From Corynespora cassiicola (taxonomy: Eukaryota; Ascomycota; Dothideomycetes; Pleosporales; Corynesporascaceae), in assembly GCA_022059125.1 (NCBI GenBank), contig JAEUWY010000001.1, positions 4,898,001 to 4,962,000 on the forward strand: DNA of 64,000 nucleotides, given 5' to 3'. Position numbers and translations under genes: made by a program. The stretch's first letter is position 1. Every line of letters starts with the position of its first letter. The notes beneath the pieces were generated by a model. The model was not told the origin of the DNA. It saw only the letters and a program-made list of their open reading frames with translations, and made no database searches. Positions 12,018-23,230 of the stretch are shown here, piece after piece.

Positions 12018-13231
12018 ATGGGTAGCCAACCTGAAGAAATTAAATATGTCGATGTTAGTTCTCAGGCGCTTGCCATTTGAAAAATCTACCTAACGCACAT
12101 AGATTGGCATAAATCTTACGGATCCCGTGTTTAGGGGACAGTATCACGGGACGCAAAGACATGACAACGATTTTGAAGATGTTTTGCAGAGGGGACTAGA
12201 CGCTGGTTGCAAGAAATTCATGGTAACTGGATCCGACCTCAAAGAGTCGGAGCATGCAGTGGAGATTGCGAAAGCGCACCGTATGTTCAACCTTGCCTGA
12301 ACATCCATCTTCCGCATACTGAAATTCGCCTCTAGCTGGTGTCTGTTACTCAACCGTGGGAGTTCATCCATGCACGGCGAAACAGTTCGACGAATACCCC
12401 GGTGGACCAACAGCCCTTCTCAACGCTCTTCGAGAACTGGCAACAAAAGGAAAGGAATCAGGCGAAGTAGTTGCCTTTGGTGAATTTGGGCTCGACTATG
12501 ATCGACTGTTCCTTACGGCAAAGGAACCTCAGCTCAAATACTTCGAGGCCCAGCTAGAGTTGGCGGTTGAACTGCAGTTGCCACTGTTCCTACACTCCCG
12601 TGCTGCGAGCGAAGACTTCGAGCGGCTTCTGGGCGCAAAGAAGGACCAGCTTCCCAAGAAAGGCTTGGTACACAGCTTTACGGGTACGGTTGACGAGATG
12701 AAGCGTATCGTGGAGATGGGCTTCGATGTCGGTGTCAATGGATGCAGCATGAAGAGTATGGGCCAGTGATTACATTTTACTGGCAGATCAAAATCGGCTA
12801 ACAAGACTGCAGCTGAGGAAAACATTGAAGTTGTTAGACAAATTCCACTCGAGTACCTCCAGATTGAGACGGACGGCCCATGGGTAAGCTTGTTCTGTTC
12901 GTGAGTTTGAGGAATTTCAGCTAACCCTTTCAAAGTGCGAAATGCGCCCAAGTCATGCTTCTGCAAAGTATCTCAAGGATGCTCCGCCACTCCCCAAAGC
13001 TGTCAAGAAGGAGAAGTGGACGAAGGGTGTGATGGTCAAAGGCAGGAACGAACCAGCGACAATTCCCCATGTTGCGTATGCCATAGCACAAATCAAAGAA
13101 ATCACGGTGGAAGAAGTCTGCGAGGCGTAAGTGCACTAAGGCAATTGGTTTTCCACAAGAGTTGTTACTAACTTGTCCGTAGCACGTGGCGAAACTCTAT
13201 CAAAATGTTTGGGCTTGGAGAAAAGTTGTAG
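12018..13231 (+). CDS. TatD-family metal-dependent DNase
   Basis: Six exons: 12018-12053, 12103-12280, 12336-12755, 12813-12883, 12936-13126 and 13183-13231, giving about 314 residues, normal for the family. Landmarks of the TatD amidohydrolase-like TIM barrel appear in order: IGINLTDPVFRG, MVTGSDLKES, STVGVHPC, the metal-binding GEFGLDYDR, LPLFLHSR, VHSFTG, GVNGCSMKTEEN and IETDGPW, with the conserved C-terminal tryptophan-containing segment. Family members are Mg-dependent 3'-5' exo/endonucleases linked to DNA repair and apoptotic DNA degradation (yeast Tat-D/YBL055C, human TATDN1). The donor at 12756 gives MK-TEEN across the junction, matching the family; reading through would stop after six codons. 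Divergent from VFA1 and convergent with SOG2. Confidence 0.93.
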
Positions 13232-14674
13232 TAAGCATCGGATGGGGTCACTTAAAATATATGGCATAGACTAGAACCAGAGTATAGGAGTCTTCCGTAA
13301 GGGAAAAAAAAGGAGGGGGCGACTGGATGGTAGTTGATAGACGATAGCATTTTGAAAAAAGATTTCATATTCCTAGTAAACATACAGCGTCTTTCTTTTG
13401 TGCTTAGAGTTGCCCATAACATCAAGTGCATCGAACGATGGTAGAATTAAAACAAACTAACATCTGATCGAGAAGGATGAGATAGAGTAATGCCTACAGT
13501 CGATGTTTTAATAAGCAAAAATTCAAAAGCTAGCAAAGATAATATGCATCGAGTGCTTAGGGACGGGTCAACTCTAAGTCATACATCACACCTAACCTTT
13601 TGTTACTGCATGGTCAATGCAGTTTCCTAAAACGAGTAAAAAAGGTGTCATCCGATTTAAAAGAACAGGGTCGCTGCATATCTGCCGTTCTCATCTTTGA
13701 ATGAAGGCTCATGGGCTATGGAAGACGTGCAAGTTGTGTCGTCTCACGGCGATTGTACATGCAAAGAACAGTGCGCCTGCAATGGCACCCAAAATTAGCT
13801 CCCCAAGGGCACTATATATGTCAGCTCATGCCCCGTTTCTTCCTCCGCCATACGTACTCAAGAACAAGCCAAAATTCATAATCAAAGCACCTCATTATCA
13901 GACATGTCCAGTACAGATCATATCCTGCAAGATTCCAGCACACCTCCCATGTCCACCCCATGTCTTGTACCACGCATCGTATGTCACACGTCACGCATCA
14001 CGCGTCGAATAAAAAAAACTCAACAATAGCAACAAGCCTGCGCACACCCGCGGCGAACCCTCATGAATTGCTCAAAAAAGATCCTGACGATATCCTACAG
14101 CAACCCCAAAAACAACACCCCATCTATGAAAACGCCCTGGACCCCCCTCAATTTTTTTACCACTTATTCGAAAGCGGGCGCGCCTGCGCTCACAACATAA
14201 CCTTCATCCATCGTGCAAGCGCGATCGGTCGGCACGCCTGCCTACCCAACCATAACGCACTGAGTAAGAGACCCATCCGCCCATCCATCCATCCATCATC
14301 CATCCGGAAAAATCGAGAGAAAGATTGCACAAACTCGGCATCAAAGACAAAAAAGACAATAAGAGACGGGCTACAAGGAAATACCCACATAGCCTTCGAG
14401 ACACCGCTCATGTTATGCATCAAAAAGTAGTGAGAGAGACTGGAAAGCAAGAACTGGCAAGGAAAAAAAAGGAAAAAAGAGGGCTCGCATGGGAAAATGA
14501 GAGACCAGACCAACGCCATCGCTAAGATATTTGTGAGATGGATAGAATACACGGAAAGCGAGGCAGGAAAAGCGTCGTAGTGTATACGACATCGTATGAT
14601 ACATTATGGAAGATGTTGGGCATGTACACTAATCACATCATGCGTAGCATGGACTAGCATGCTAACTAGGCAGG
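13232..14674. other. Convergent intergenic region, no gene seen
   Basis: About 1.4 kb between the 3' ends of the TatD gene and SOG2. A-rich, with many stops in all frames; it presumably contains both 3' UTRs. CATC-type short repeats occur at about 14278-14300. Confidence 0.6.
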
Positions 14675-17600
14675 TCAAACACGCCTAGCAGTCTGACTCA
14701 AGAGGCGATCGGCGCGCTCAAAGACATTAATCGTGCTCGATGGGAGGATAGGCGGGTGATTGGGCGTGTTGGGCACCGTGGCTTGCGCCGCCGCACCTAG
14801 TGCAGCACTGAGTGGGGTTGCAGGAACAGGTGTCACATATCCGCCGGAGCCTTGGGATCCTAAGCTGGCAGTGGAGTAATTCTGCTGCGTAAAGGCCGAG
14901 GGAACGGAAGTAATGGACGTGTTAATCGGTCCGGGAAAAGACAGACCGCCCCCAGAAGACATGGTAGGCTTTCCGAGGAACTTGGGCGGCTGTGTCCGAG
15001 ATGTAAAAGAGGAAAGCGAGGGTGGTCCCATCAAGCCAGGATTGTTCGATGTGAGGTGAGACCATGGAGAGTCGTTGATCGCCAGACTGGCCTCCTTGAC
15101 AGTCCGATGGAGTGGCTTCATCAGCTGTTTTACTTCTGGGCTTAACAATCCCATGTTTCGACCTTGTGTGGTACTGGCGGTCGCTAGTTCTCCCCAAGCC
15201 TGAAACGGGTGAGCCACTTTTTCATTCTCGAAACAATTGAAACAGTGAAACAAACCTTGATGAAACCCATGCACTGTTGCCAGAAATCGGGGAGACTTCG
15301 GGTATAACTGTCCTTCAGTTGCATCTGCGACAAGCGACTGGCCAATGGCAGTGTCATCTCCTGGACGTCATTGCTCTTCTCAATCAGACTTGCCAGCACC
15401 TTGATCCTCGGGTGCTCGGAATCGTAGTCCTTTCTCATGGATTCAAAGTTAGTCTTGAGCAGTCTGAGGATCTTCGGAATTGAAACACTGCAATTCTCGC
15501 AAGCGGCCCTGAGCTTAGTGTAGACGCGATCGAATTGGGCATCTTCATCCGCCTCGTCGAAACTGCTAGTGAGAGTGTTAGTTCTCGACATGGTGGTCGC
15601 CAATGTAGAGAATGATTCTCCGGACCGAGGCGTCGCAGCGCTGATACTAGTCAAAGTATTGGAGCGGCTGTTGTCGTTGCTGTGGAGAATAACCGGCGGC
15701 GGGACCTGATATTGGCCATTTCGCTGAGGTGGAGAGGTCTGAAGCCGCCGGCCCTTGAACGGGCGGGTCCGGACAGTAGTCAGCGCATCTGGAGCACTGG
15801 GCCTTCGAATGCTGATGGTGGTGTCCTGGAATTGAGCGCCCAGCACGGAACATGCGTTTCTCATGTCCACTAGACTTGCCTGCTGGAGAAACAGGAAGGT
15901 GCGCAGCTGACGAGGGTCAGCATACTGGGTGATTTCGGCTCGATTTTCTGCGATGGACAAGCTAATGGACATGAAAGACTCCAAGCATCTCAGAGCATAC
16001 GTATAGATGTTGCGCGAGAGCATTTCGGATTCCTCTTCGTCCTCTTCGGCCAGTGTGTCGTACTGACGAAGAAGCTCGTTCAAGGCACGCACGTTGTAGT
16101 AAGTTGTGGAGTACCGGCGAACAAATTCCTCTTTTCGACGAAGTCCTTCTTTGGTGCGATCGGTCCTGGGCATGGCGCGTACCATGTGGGCGATGCAATC
16201 GTGCAACTGGGAAATGGCATAGTGGAAATTCTTTGCAGCCTCGACAACAATGTCTGGAGCTCGAGACCCGCGCTTATGTTCGCGCACGTCTGAGAGAGGA
16301 CGGTTCGCCAGAGATCGAACGGTGCCCGATTCTCCATAACCAACGGCAGTAGCGGGCCCTGAGATACCGTTAACTCCATTAGTGCCCGGAATGACATATC
16401 CCTGGCTGAAACCACGGAAATGGCTTGCCCTGCGCAGCTCGTCCACCGGTCCCAAGTCGGTTGTCTTGTTGGTGTATATTCCCATGCGCTTTTGCCGGTG
16501 GCTGGCTGAGCCTGCGCCTTCGCTGGAACTACGATTTCTCTCCATGGAGCCGTTGGTGAGGACGAGGGGAGCAACCTGGGGCCTGCGGGTGAGGCCATTA
16601 CTTTGTTGGGACGACACTCGGTAGTGGGATCGGATAGGAATTGGAGGCGGGGCACCGGGGGAGTCTGGTCTATCGGGAAAGCCGTCAAGGTTGCTGATGC
16701 TCGGCCGGACGGGAAAGCGGCCGCCATTGGCCCGTTTCGAGGGTCGTGGAGTTTCTGGGTTGCTCTCGGTCCAACTGTTGAGGTGAGCACGGTGACTTGG
16801 GCGACTTGAAATGGAACACTGACCTTTCGTCGCCAGACGACTCTACACGCAGCCTCTCCAGTTCGACGCGCTGCTTCTCCCGGGAGGCGTGCTGCCTCAT
16901 GAATTTCTTCACCTGAGTTGCAATGACGGCGTCTCGCTCGTTCTCGTTGGCCGGAGACGGAGTGTTGTCCCGGATGGTGCAGACGTCGGGGGGCGGAAAG
17001 ACCAGCTGATTGCCATCAAGTTTCAGGACCTGCAGGCTGTTGATGTCACCCAGGCATACGGGCAGCTCCTCGATCTTGTTCTTCGCAATTGCCAAGACTT
17101 TGAGTGAAGTCAGGTTGGCAATCTCCTTGGGAATGGACCGGAGCTTGTTTCGGCTGACATCAAGAATCTCGAGCGAGGTCATCTGGAGGATCTGGGGGGA
17201 TGTCAGTATTCTGGGGCGGGGGCAGGCGGGCGGGCCGGACGAACGGCTTCGGGGATCTCGCGCATGGCATTGTAGCGCACATTGAGGTAGCGGAGGCGCT
17301 TGCACTCGACGAGGCGCGAGGGCAACGTGGTCAGGAGGTTGTGCGAGAGGGCAAGCCTGGAGCGCGTCAGTATTGGGCGTTTTGTCGGAATCCACCATTC
17401 ACGGCGGGGACCCTGGGGTGGCGCCAAGCGACGGCCACACAGCACGGAGCGTACCTCTCAATCTCGGCGCGGATAACATCAATGACCTCGTCGGGCAGGT
17501 GGGCGATGTTCTTGTGGCCCAGGTCGATGGTGATGCCGGGCTGCTGCTGCTGCAGCTGGGGCGGGGCCTGGGCATCGACGGCGCGCTGGTTGATGTCGTC

Positions 17601-17678
17601 GCGGGACTGCTCGATGGCGGCTTTGGCAAGGGCCACGACGTCCGCGTCGGAGACGGGCTGGCCAACGTCGTTGCTCAT
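14675..17678 (-). CDS. SOG2: Leucine-rich-repeat RAM-network protein Sog2
   Basis: Minus-strand exons 17678-17455, 17356-17245, 17191-16824, 16774-15256 and 15199-14675 give about 915 residues. Residues 50-185 are leucine-rich repeats (LSHNLLTTLP, LNVRYNAMREIP, LDVSRNKLRSIP, LAIAKNKIEELP, LKLDGNQL). The large fourth exon carries the Sog2 domain, beginning about residue 415 (KNFHYAISQLHDCI) and containing conserved helices around YALRCLESFMSISLSI; residues 235-400 and the last 150 are Ser/Pro-rich and disordered. In yeast Sog2 binds the Cbk1 kinase module of the RAM network, which controls polarised growth and daughter-cell separation; a cytoplasmic/cortical scaffold role in hyphal polarity is inferred. 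The exon 3/4 junction restores SSGDES-WTESNPETP. Divergent from the gene at 18610. Confidence 0.92.
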
Positions 17679-18609
17679 GGTGAGCGGCTGCGGAGCGGCG
17701 GGGGACGGGCGGGTCAAGGCGGCGGGAGAGCGCTTGGGGCGTCGCAGTGCATCATATCCGGAGCGGGCGGCGGGTGCTGGCGGTGCTCGAGGGCGCGAGG
17801 GCTCGTGGGCTCGTGGGCTCGTGGAGGAGAAGGACAGAGTCGAGCATTCAAACGCAAGCGCAGACGCAGGGAGCACACGTCCGCCTTCGCTCTCTCCCGC
17901 CCGTTGGCTGCTGCCCCTGCCGCCCCTGCGCGCTTGGCGGCCGCAGAGCCAGGAACCCGACGACCCAACCGCGAGACACTGCCCGCCCCCTCGCCGCGCC
18001 CTCGCCGTCCGCCAGGAGCCAGACACGCCGCTGCGGCCGGCTGCTGCTGTGTTGATGCCCTCTGGCGCCCGCTTGACAGAAGTCAATCCCCGCCCGCACC
18101 TCGCGCCCTCGCGCCCTCGCGCCCTGGCACGTGACGCGCGCCGCCGTTGACCTGCGTGTTCAAGCTTCAGCTCCAGCCCCGTCCAGCAGCCACGGGCGCG
18201 ATCGACAGCTGCCAGGCCCACGGAGATCGCTCCCCGATCATTCGCGACCCTCGCTTGCTCCCAGCCCGCCAGTCGCTGGCAAAGCGTTGAGAACCCTGGC
18301 CGGCCTGGCGAACCATGGCTTCCCCTCTGCCCTCGTCGAGCTAGCAGCATGCCTTGCCGTGCCTGGTCCCCTCCGCGTCGGAGCCACGCCCGCCATGATG
18401 TCAAGCCAGGACCCGGCCGGCCAGCGTAGACAGCGCTGTACCTAGACATTCGGCCCAGCAAGCCGCTCCTCGTCGTCATCTAGACGGGCCCAGTTCTGCG
18501 ACAACATGTGCGAAGCTTGGTCTCCGCATTGGGCTTTTGTCCACATCATTTCTCAGACGCACGACGCAAGACGCAAGACGCATGCACCTATAGTTGACTC
18601 GATTGAACA
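17679..18609. promoter_or_regulatory. Divergent promoter, SOG2 / gene at 18610
   Basis: A 931-bp GC-rich spacer with long pyrimidine-rich stretches and CGC/GCC-rich segments that create long but unconvincing open frames. A threefold AAGACGC-type repeat is present near 18560-18580. No gene supported. Confidence 0.5.
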
Positions 18610-19824
18610 ATGGACGCAGACCACGCCGTTCCCACGCCAATTCGACCTGGACCGCACCAGCCGCACGTGAACCGGGGCCTGGAGAGGCTCCGCATCAATG
18701 GCTTTGACGATGACGACTACGACTACGACTCCGACTCCGACGATGCTGCTCCACCGCCCATAGCGCGCCAGCGCTCAGCCTCGCTGGGCAGCACAGTCGC
18801 TTCAAGCAGCCCGAGTCGTCCAGCCGCCCCATCTGTGCCTCAGAAAAGCCCACTTCGAGACAATACCAATACCCCCAATGCCCCGCAGCACACCCTCCGG
18901 CGAAGCCGGAACTTCTCGCACCCTTTCAAGGAACGCTTCCAGAATATAACCCAGGAGCCTCGCCATGAACCAGCACAGCCGAAAGCGCCAGTTGTCCACG
19001 CGCAGCGTCCAAGCATAAGCCCTCTACCCTACCGCGGGCCACCTTTGAGCAGAAACCCTATACCTCAACGGACTTCATCGCGACCTCGACCTACCTCAAG
19101 TCGCAACTATCGTCGCCTGCCACCAAATCTGCGCCGATGGAGTTCCTTGGAGACGATTGAATCAGTTGCCACCACGCAATCTGCCCTGGATGATCTTGGA
19201 CGAGTCTCCATCGAACCTCCTGTCGAATCGCCCAGTGAAGCATCGGCAAAATCCTCCTTCGATATTCCCGCTCAGGAACACGTCAACAACGCCCAACCCG
19301 AAACCTCGGCGAGTAGCTTCTCGACGGTGGAAGAAGAGTCATCCTCTGCCCAGCCTAGTGTTTTATCGGAGCCGTCGAGAAGCCGATCGTCGGCAGGAAG
19401 CTCTGTGTCCTCGGGGTTGGCGTCAGGCCCAACGACCCCATCCAAGAATTCGACCGCCTCAGTCTTGCGAAAGCTCAAGCCCAAGTCCCCCAAGTTGCGG
19501 GAGCCCCTCCTCCGCCCGGAGCATTTGGAAATCGAAAAGAGAGTCTCGTTTGATCAACGTTCGTATAGGACCAGCTCTTCCAATTCCATTGTCACCACGT
19601 CCTCCAGCCGCCCATCCGAGTTGGGTTGTGTACCTCCGGAGTGGGACCGTCAATCACAAGGGACCAAAGATTGGAAGGCGAGCGACTACGATACCACGGG
19701 GCTGACCGAAGCCGAACTGAAAAAGTGTAAGAAGAAAGGCATCAATCCTGCACTGTACGCCGAAATGAGGGCGGTTCGCAAGTCTAAATGGGTGAGCCCA
19801 ATAGCTGGGAACACGTTTTTATGA
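18610..19824 (+). CDS. Uncharacterised disordered fungal protein
   Basis: Single open exon of 404 residues from an ATG at 18610 to TGA at 19822-19824. An acidic Asp/Tyr/Ser block (residues about 34-45) is followed by a long Ser/Pro/Arg-rich disordered region with Thr/Ser-Pro sites. The last 65 residues look different and structured: a Trp/Asp motif (WDRQSQGTKDWKASDYD), then GLTEAELKKCKKKGINPALYAEMRAVRKSKW and a terminus VSPIAGNTFL. I do not recognise a named family. The basic, helix-forming C-terminus is the likely functional part. A GTGAGC donor lies within the KSKW-VSP sequence (about 19791), so an alternative spliced end is possible, but the unspliced stop looks natural. Function unknown. 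Confidence 0.75.
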   Translation: MDADHAVPTPIRPGPHQPHVNRGLERLRINGFDDDDYDYDSDSDDAAPPPIARQRSASLGSTVASSSPSRPAAPSVPQKSPLRDNTNTPNAPQHTLRRSRNFSHPFKERFQNITQEPRHEPAQPKAPVVHAQRPSISPLPYRGPPLSRNPIPQRTSSRPRPTSSRNYRRLPPNLRRWSSLETIESVATTQSALDDLGRVSIEPPVESPSEASAKSSFDIPAQEHVNNAQPETSASSFSTVEEESSSAQPSVLSEPSRSRSSAGSSVSSGLASGPTTPSKNSTASVLRKLKPKSPKLREPLLRPEHLEIEKRVSFDQRSYRTSSSNSIVTTSSSRPSELGCVPPEWDRQSQGTKDWKASDYDTTGLTEAELKKCKKKGINPALYAEMRAVRKSKWVSPIAGNTFL

Positions 19825-20901
19825 TTTTCATGGCTGAGAGGATACCCCTTGAATAGACGTTGTAATAAGAATAATGCATATTCCAACTTTCCCATGGCAG
19901 GCCTAACGTCATTGTGGACCCGCTGAGCTGTCCTGAACATCAAAAATCGATATTGGCTTCTAGTGCAGCGAGGACTGCCATTTCCTTGATTCCACCATAG
20001 GAAACCCACCCGAAAGGCGAATGCACATGTATTGACCCACTGTAACTGACTGGCTGCCCTAGTCAGTAGGACTGAGTCCGGCAATGGATGGAACACGGCG
20101 GCGAAAGCATTGGGCCCATGGGGTTCAGAGAAATGGCATGTTCTGCGCCAGAGTGGAGTGTGGCATGGCCAAGCAATGAATTGATGCCCCCCCCCCCCCC
20201 AAGTCAGATGAGACGACACGTCCGGCGGAGAGGGGAGACGCGTCTATGCTTCCTGGAAGGCTCAGAACAGCAACCCGGAGTCGGCACTCTCCTCCAGCGC
20301 TTGGCGAGCCGATCCGTGGGGGCAAACAGGGCGATCGCGATCGCAGCCCAAGACGCGCCGCAGCGACTCAGGGCGCCAGGTACCCGCACGCGGACGCCCG
20401 TCGCTGGCGGAGGCCGCAGGAGCAAAGAGAAAGCAAAAAAACAACGCGCGTGGGTGTTGGGAATACGAAATGTGGCCAGAACCCCACGCCAGGATGGACT
20501 TTTGGGCCTGAGGGACGTCGTGTTTCCGGGGTCCGGGGCAGCTCGGGTCCAATATTCATCCGAAGCTCGAGTCGCCCTTGGCCTTAGCGCCGTTCCTGGC
20601 TTCGCCGTCATACCTACTTCACTGGCCCTCTAAAGTCCACAATTCTCCTACGACGGCCCTTATGCAGCCGACGTCTACCGGAAAAATTTAGTCCAGCAGG
20701 TGCGCAGCTCGCCATGTCATCCTGAGCCCACCACGAGGTGAGCACAGCGCTGCACAAGTTTGTCCGATGCGCGGCCGCTAACTAGCGCATGTGAATAGGG
20801 CACTGAGCCTCTGTTGAGCCACATTTTTATCCCAAGTACACTCCGAAATCACATCCAACGCAGCACCACAACACCCAGGGGCCCTTCTGCGCCGAATCGC
20901 C
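19825..20901. other. Intergenic region with GUT2 promoter
   Basis: About 1.1 kb. Contains a run of 14 C at 20187-20200 and a perfect 14-nt palindrome GCGATCGCGATCGC at 20331-20344. Open frames here are CpG-rich chance frames without domains. The segment 20640-20901 is the likely GUT2 promoter and leader. Confidence 0.5.
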
Positions 20902-23230
20902 ATGGCTGCTAAACGCTCCAGCCGATTCCTGAAGCCCCTGCTGTACACCACCGGTGCCGGTGTGGCCGGTGGTGCAGCTCTGTATGCCGCGTACCGTCCC
21001 CGCGATATCCCCGGACTCGAGGCCGCTGCTGTCCCACCGCCCACCTACGGCGAGGGAGGCATCTTCCGCCCGCCTCAGTTTCCCCTTAACAAGTCGAGGG
21101 ACGAGCAGATCGCAGAGCTGAAGCGAAGCGCCGGCGTCGTCGCCGGAAAAGTAAAGGACGGCGTCAAGAACCTGCTCGGCAGCGGTGCCACTGCTCCTGC
21201 GACAGCGGGCGAGGACGAGCCGTACGACCTCCTGATTATTGGTGGTGGCGCTACGGGTTCTGGCATTGCCCTCGATGCTGTTACTAGAGGCCTAAAGGTT
21301 GCGCTGGTTGAACGCGACGACTTCAGTTCCGGGACTAGCAGCAAGAGCACGAAGCTGGTCCACGGCGGAGTCCGCTATCTGGAGAAGGCCGTTTGGAATC
21401 TGGACTACAATCAGTGAGTCATGTCGAGCAGCATGTCTTGGATGAGACTAATTTTAGCGCAGGTACAAGCTCGTCGTTGAAGCTCTTCGTGAGCGTCGTT
21501 ACTTCTTGGACACCGCACCGCATCTCTCGTCATGGCTCCCCATCATGATCCCAATTGACAAATGGTGGAAGGTGCCCTACTTCTGGGCTGGCACAAAGGC
21601 ATACGATTTTCTGGCTGGATCTGAGAACATTGAGAGCTCCTACTTTTTGACCAAGAGCAAGGCCCTCGATGCTTTCCCCATGTTGAAAAAGGAGGGCCTC
21701 TTTGGCGCTCTTGTCTACTACGGTATACTTCCCGAACGTAGTGGTTTGCCTAGCGCTAATGTCGTCAGATGGTGCACACAACGATTCGCGCATGAACGTC
21801 TCTCTCGCAATGACCGCCGCGTTGTACGGTGCGACGGTTGTAAGCCACCTCGAGGTTACTGGTTTGGAAAAGGACGCTTCTGGAAAACTCTGCGGTGCCC
21901 GCGCAAAGGACTGTATCGCTGAACTTGACGGCAAGAAGCCCGAAGAGTTCACCATCAAAGCCAAAGGAATCATCAATGCTACCGGACCGTTCTGTGACTC
22001 GATACGTAAACTCGACGACCCAAGCGTAGAGGAAATTGTTGCCCCTAGCTCCGGCGTACACGTCATTCTCCCTGGTTTTTACAGCCCTGCTAACATGGGT
22101 CTCATCGATCCCTCTACTTCGGACGGTCGTGTGATCTTCTTCCTCCCCTGGCAAGGCAACACTATCGCTGGTACTACTGATACACCCACTTCCATCACCA
22201 AGGACCCTATTGCAGGCGAAGAGGAAATCGAATGGATTCTCAAGGAAATCCGCCGATACCTCCAACCCGATATTAGCGTCAGGCGCGGCGATGTTCTTGC
22301 GGCATGGTCTGGTATTCGTCCCTTGGTCAGAGACCCGAACGCAAGCAAGACTGAAGGTCTTGTTCGCAATCACTTGGTCACTACGTCTCCCTCTGGTCTT
22401 CTCACTTGCTCTGGCGGAAAATGGACTACCTACCGACAAATGGCGGAGGAAACCGTTGACGAGGCTATCAAGGAATTTGGATTGTCGCCCAAGGCTGTGC
22501 CCAACCCTCCTCACGTTAGCGGTACCGAAGTTGCTGATGATGCCATCCTCGACGGTGCTTGCCAGACCCACCGCGTAAGACTTGTTGGCGCTCACGGTTA
22601 CTCCAAGACTCTTTTCATCAACCTGATTCAGCACTACGGAATTGAGACCGAGGTCGCCAAGTACCTTACGCAAGCTTATGGCGACCGCGCCTGGACTGTG
22701 GCCGCTCTGTCCTCTCCTACCGAACAGCGTTTCCCTGCCCGTGGCAACCGCATCTCCACCCTGTACCCATTCATTGATGGCGAGGTTCGTTACTGTGTAA
22801 GGCATGAATATGCCCAGACTGCCACGGATGTCATTGCTCGACGCATGAGGTTGGCATTTTTGAACGCTCAGGCGGCACTTGAGGCACTTCCCACGGTTAT
22901 CGATCTGATGGCCGAGGAGCTCAAGTGGGATTCCAAGAGGAAGGAGGCTGAGTGGAAGAACACGGTCACCTACCTGGGCAGCATGGGATTGCCCAAGAGC
23001 AAGCTTTCCCTGTCCCGCAAGGAGGTCGAGAGCGGACGTGTTGGCAAGTATCTCGATGAGGAGTACTCTTTGTATGCTCGTCATGGTAAGTGATGATCAC
23101 CTGCATTCATACCATGGTAATCCATTCTAAACTTTTCACAGACAAGCCTGACGAGCTGCTTTCAACGGACTCAAAGCATCTCGCCGGCCACAACCCAGTC
23201 ATTGGCGAAGAGTCAAAGGCCAACAAATAG
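20902..23230 (+). CDS. GUT2: Mitochondrial FAD glycerol-3-phosphate dehydrogenase
   Basis: Exons 20902-21413, 21463-21722, 21769-23085 and 23142-23230 give about 725 residues. The ATG has the context CGCCATGGCT. Residues 1-32 are basic then hydrophobic ([20 protein letters not shown]), fitting inner-membrane targeting. The FAD dinucleotide-binding motif is [12 protein letters not shown] (about 110-121), followed by the family signatures [33 protein letters not shown] and [18 protein letters not shown], then the C-terminal helical domain. It oxidises sn-glycerol 3-phosphate to dihydroxyacetone phosphate and passes electrons to ubiquinone, serving glycerol use and the glycerol-phosphate shuttle. 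The intron at 21723 is essential: retaining it shifts the frame right after LFGALVYY, while splicing gives [12 protein letters not shown]. Confidence 0.96.

Noticed and set aside
14694..14700. TGACTCA heptamer
   Set aside because: It lies within the last codons of SOG2, far from any start, so it is most likely coincidental.
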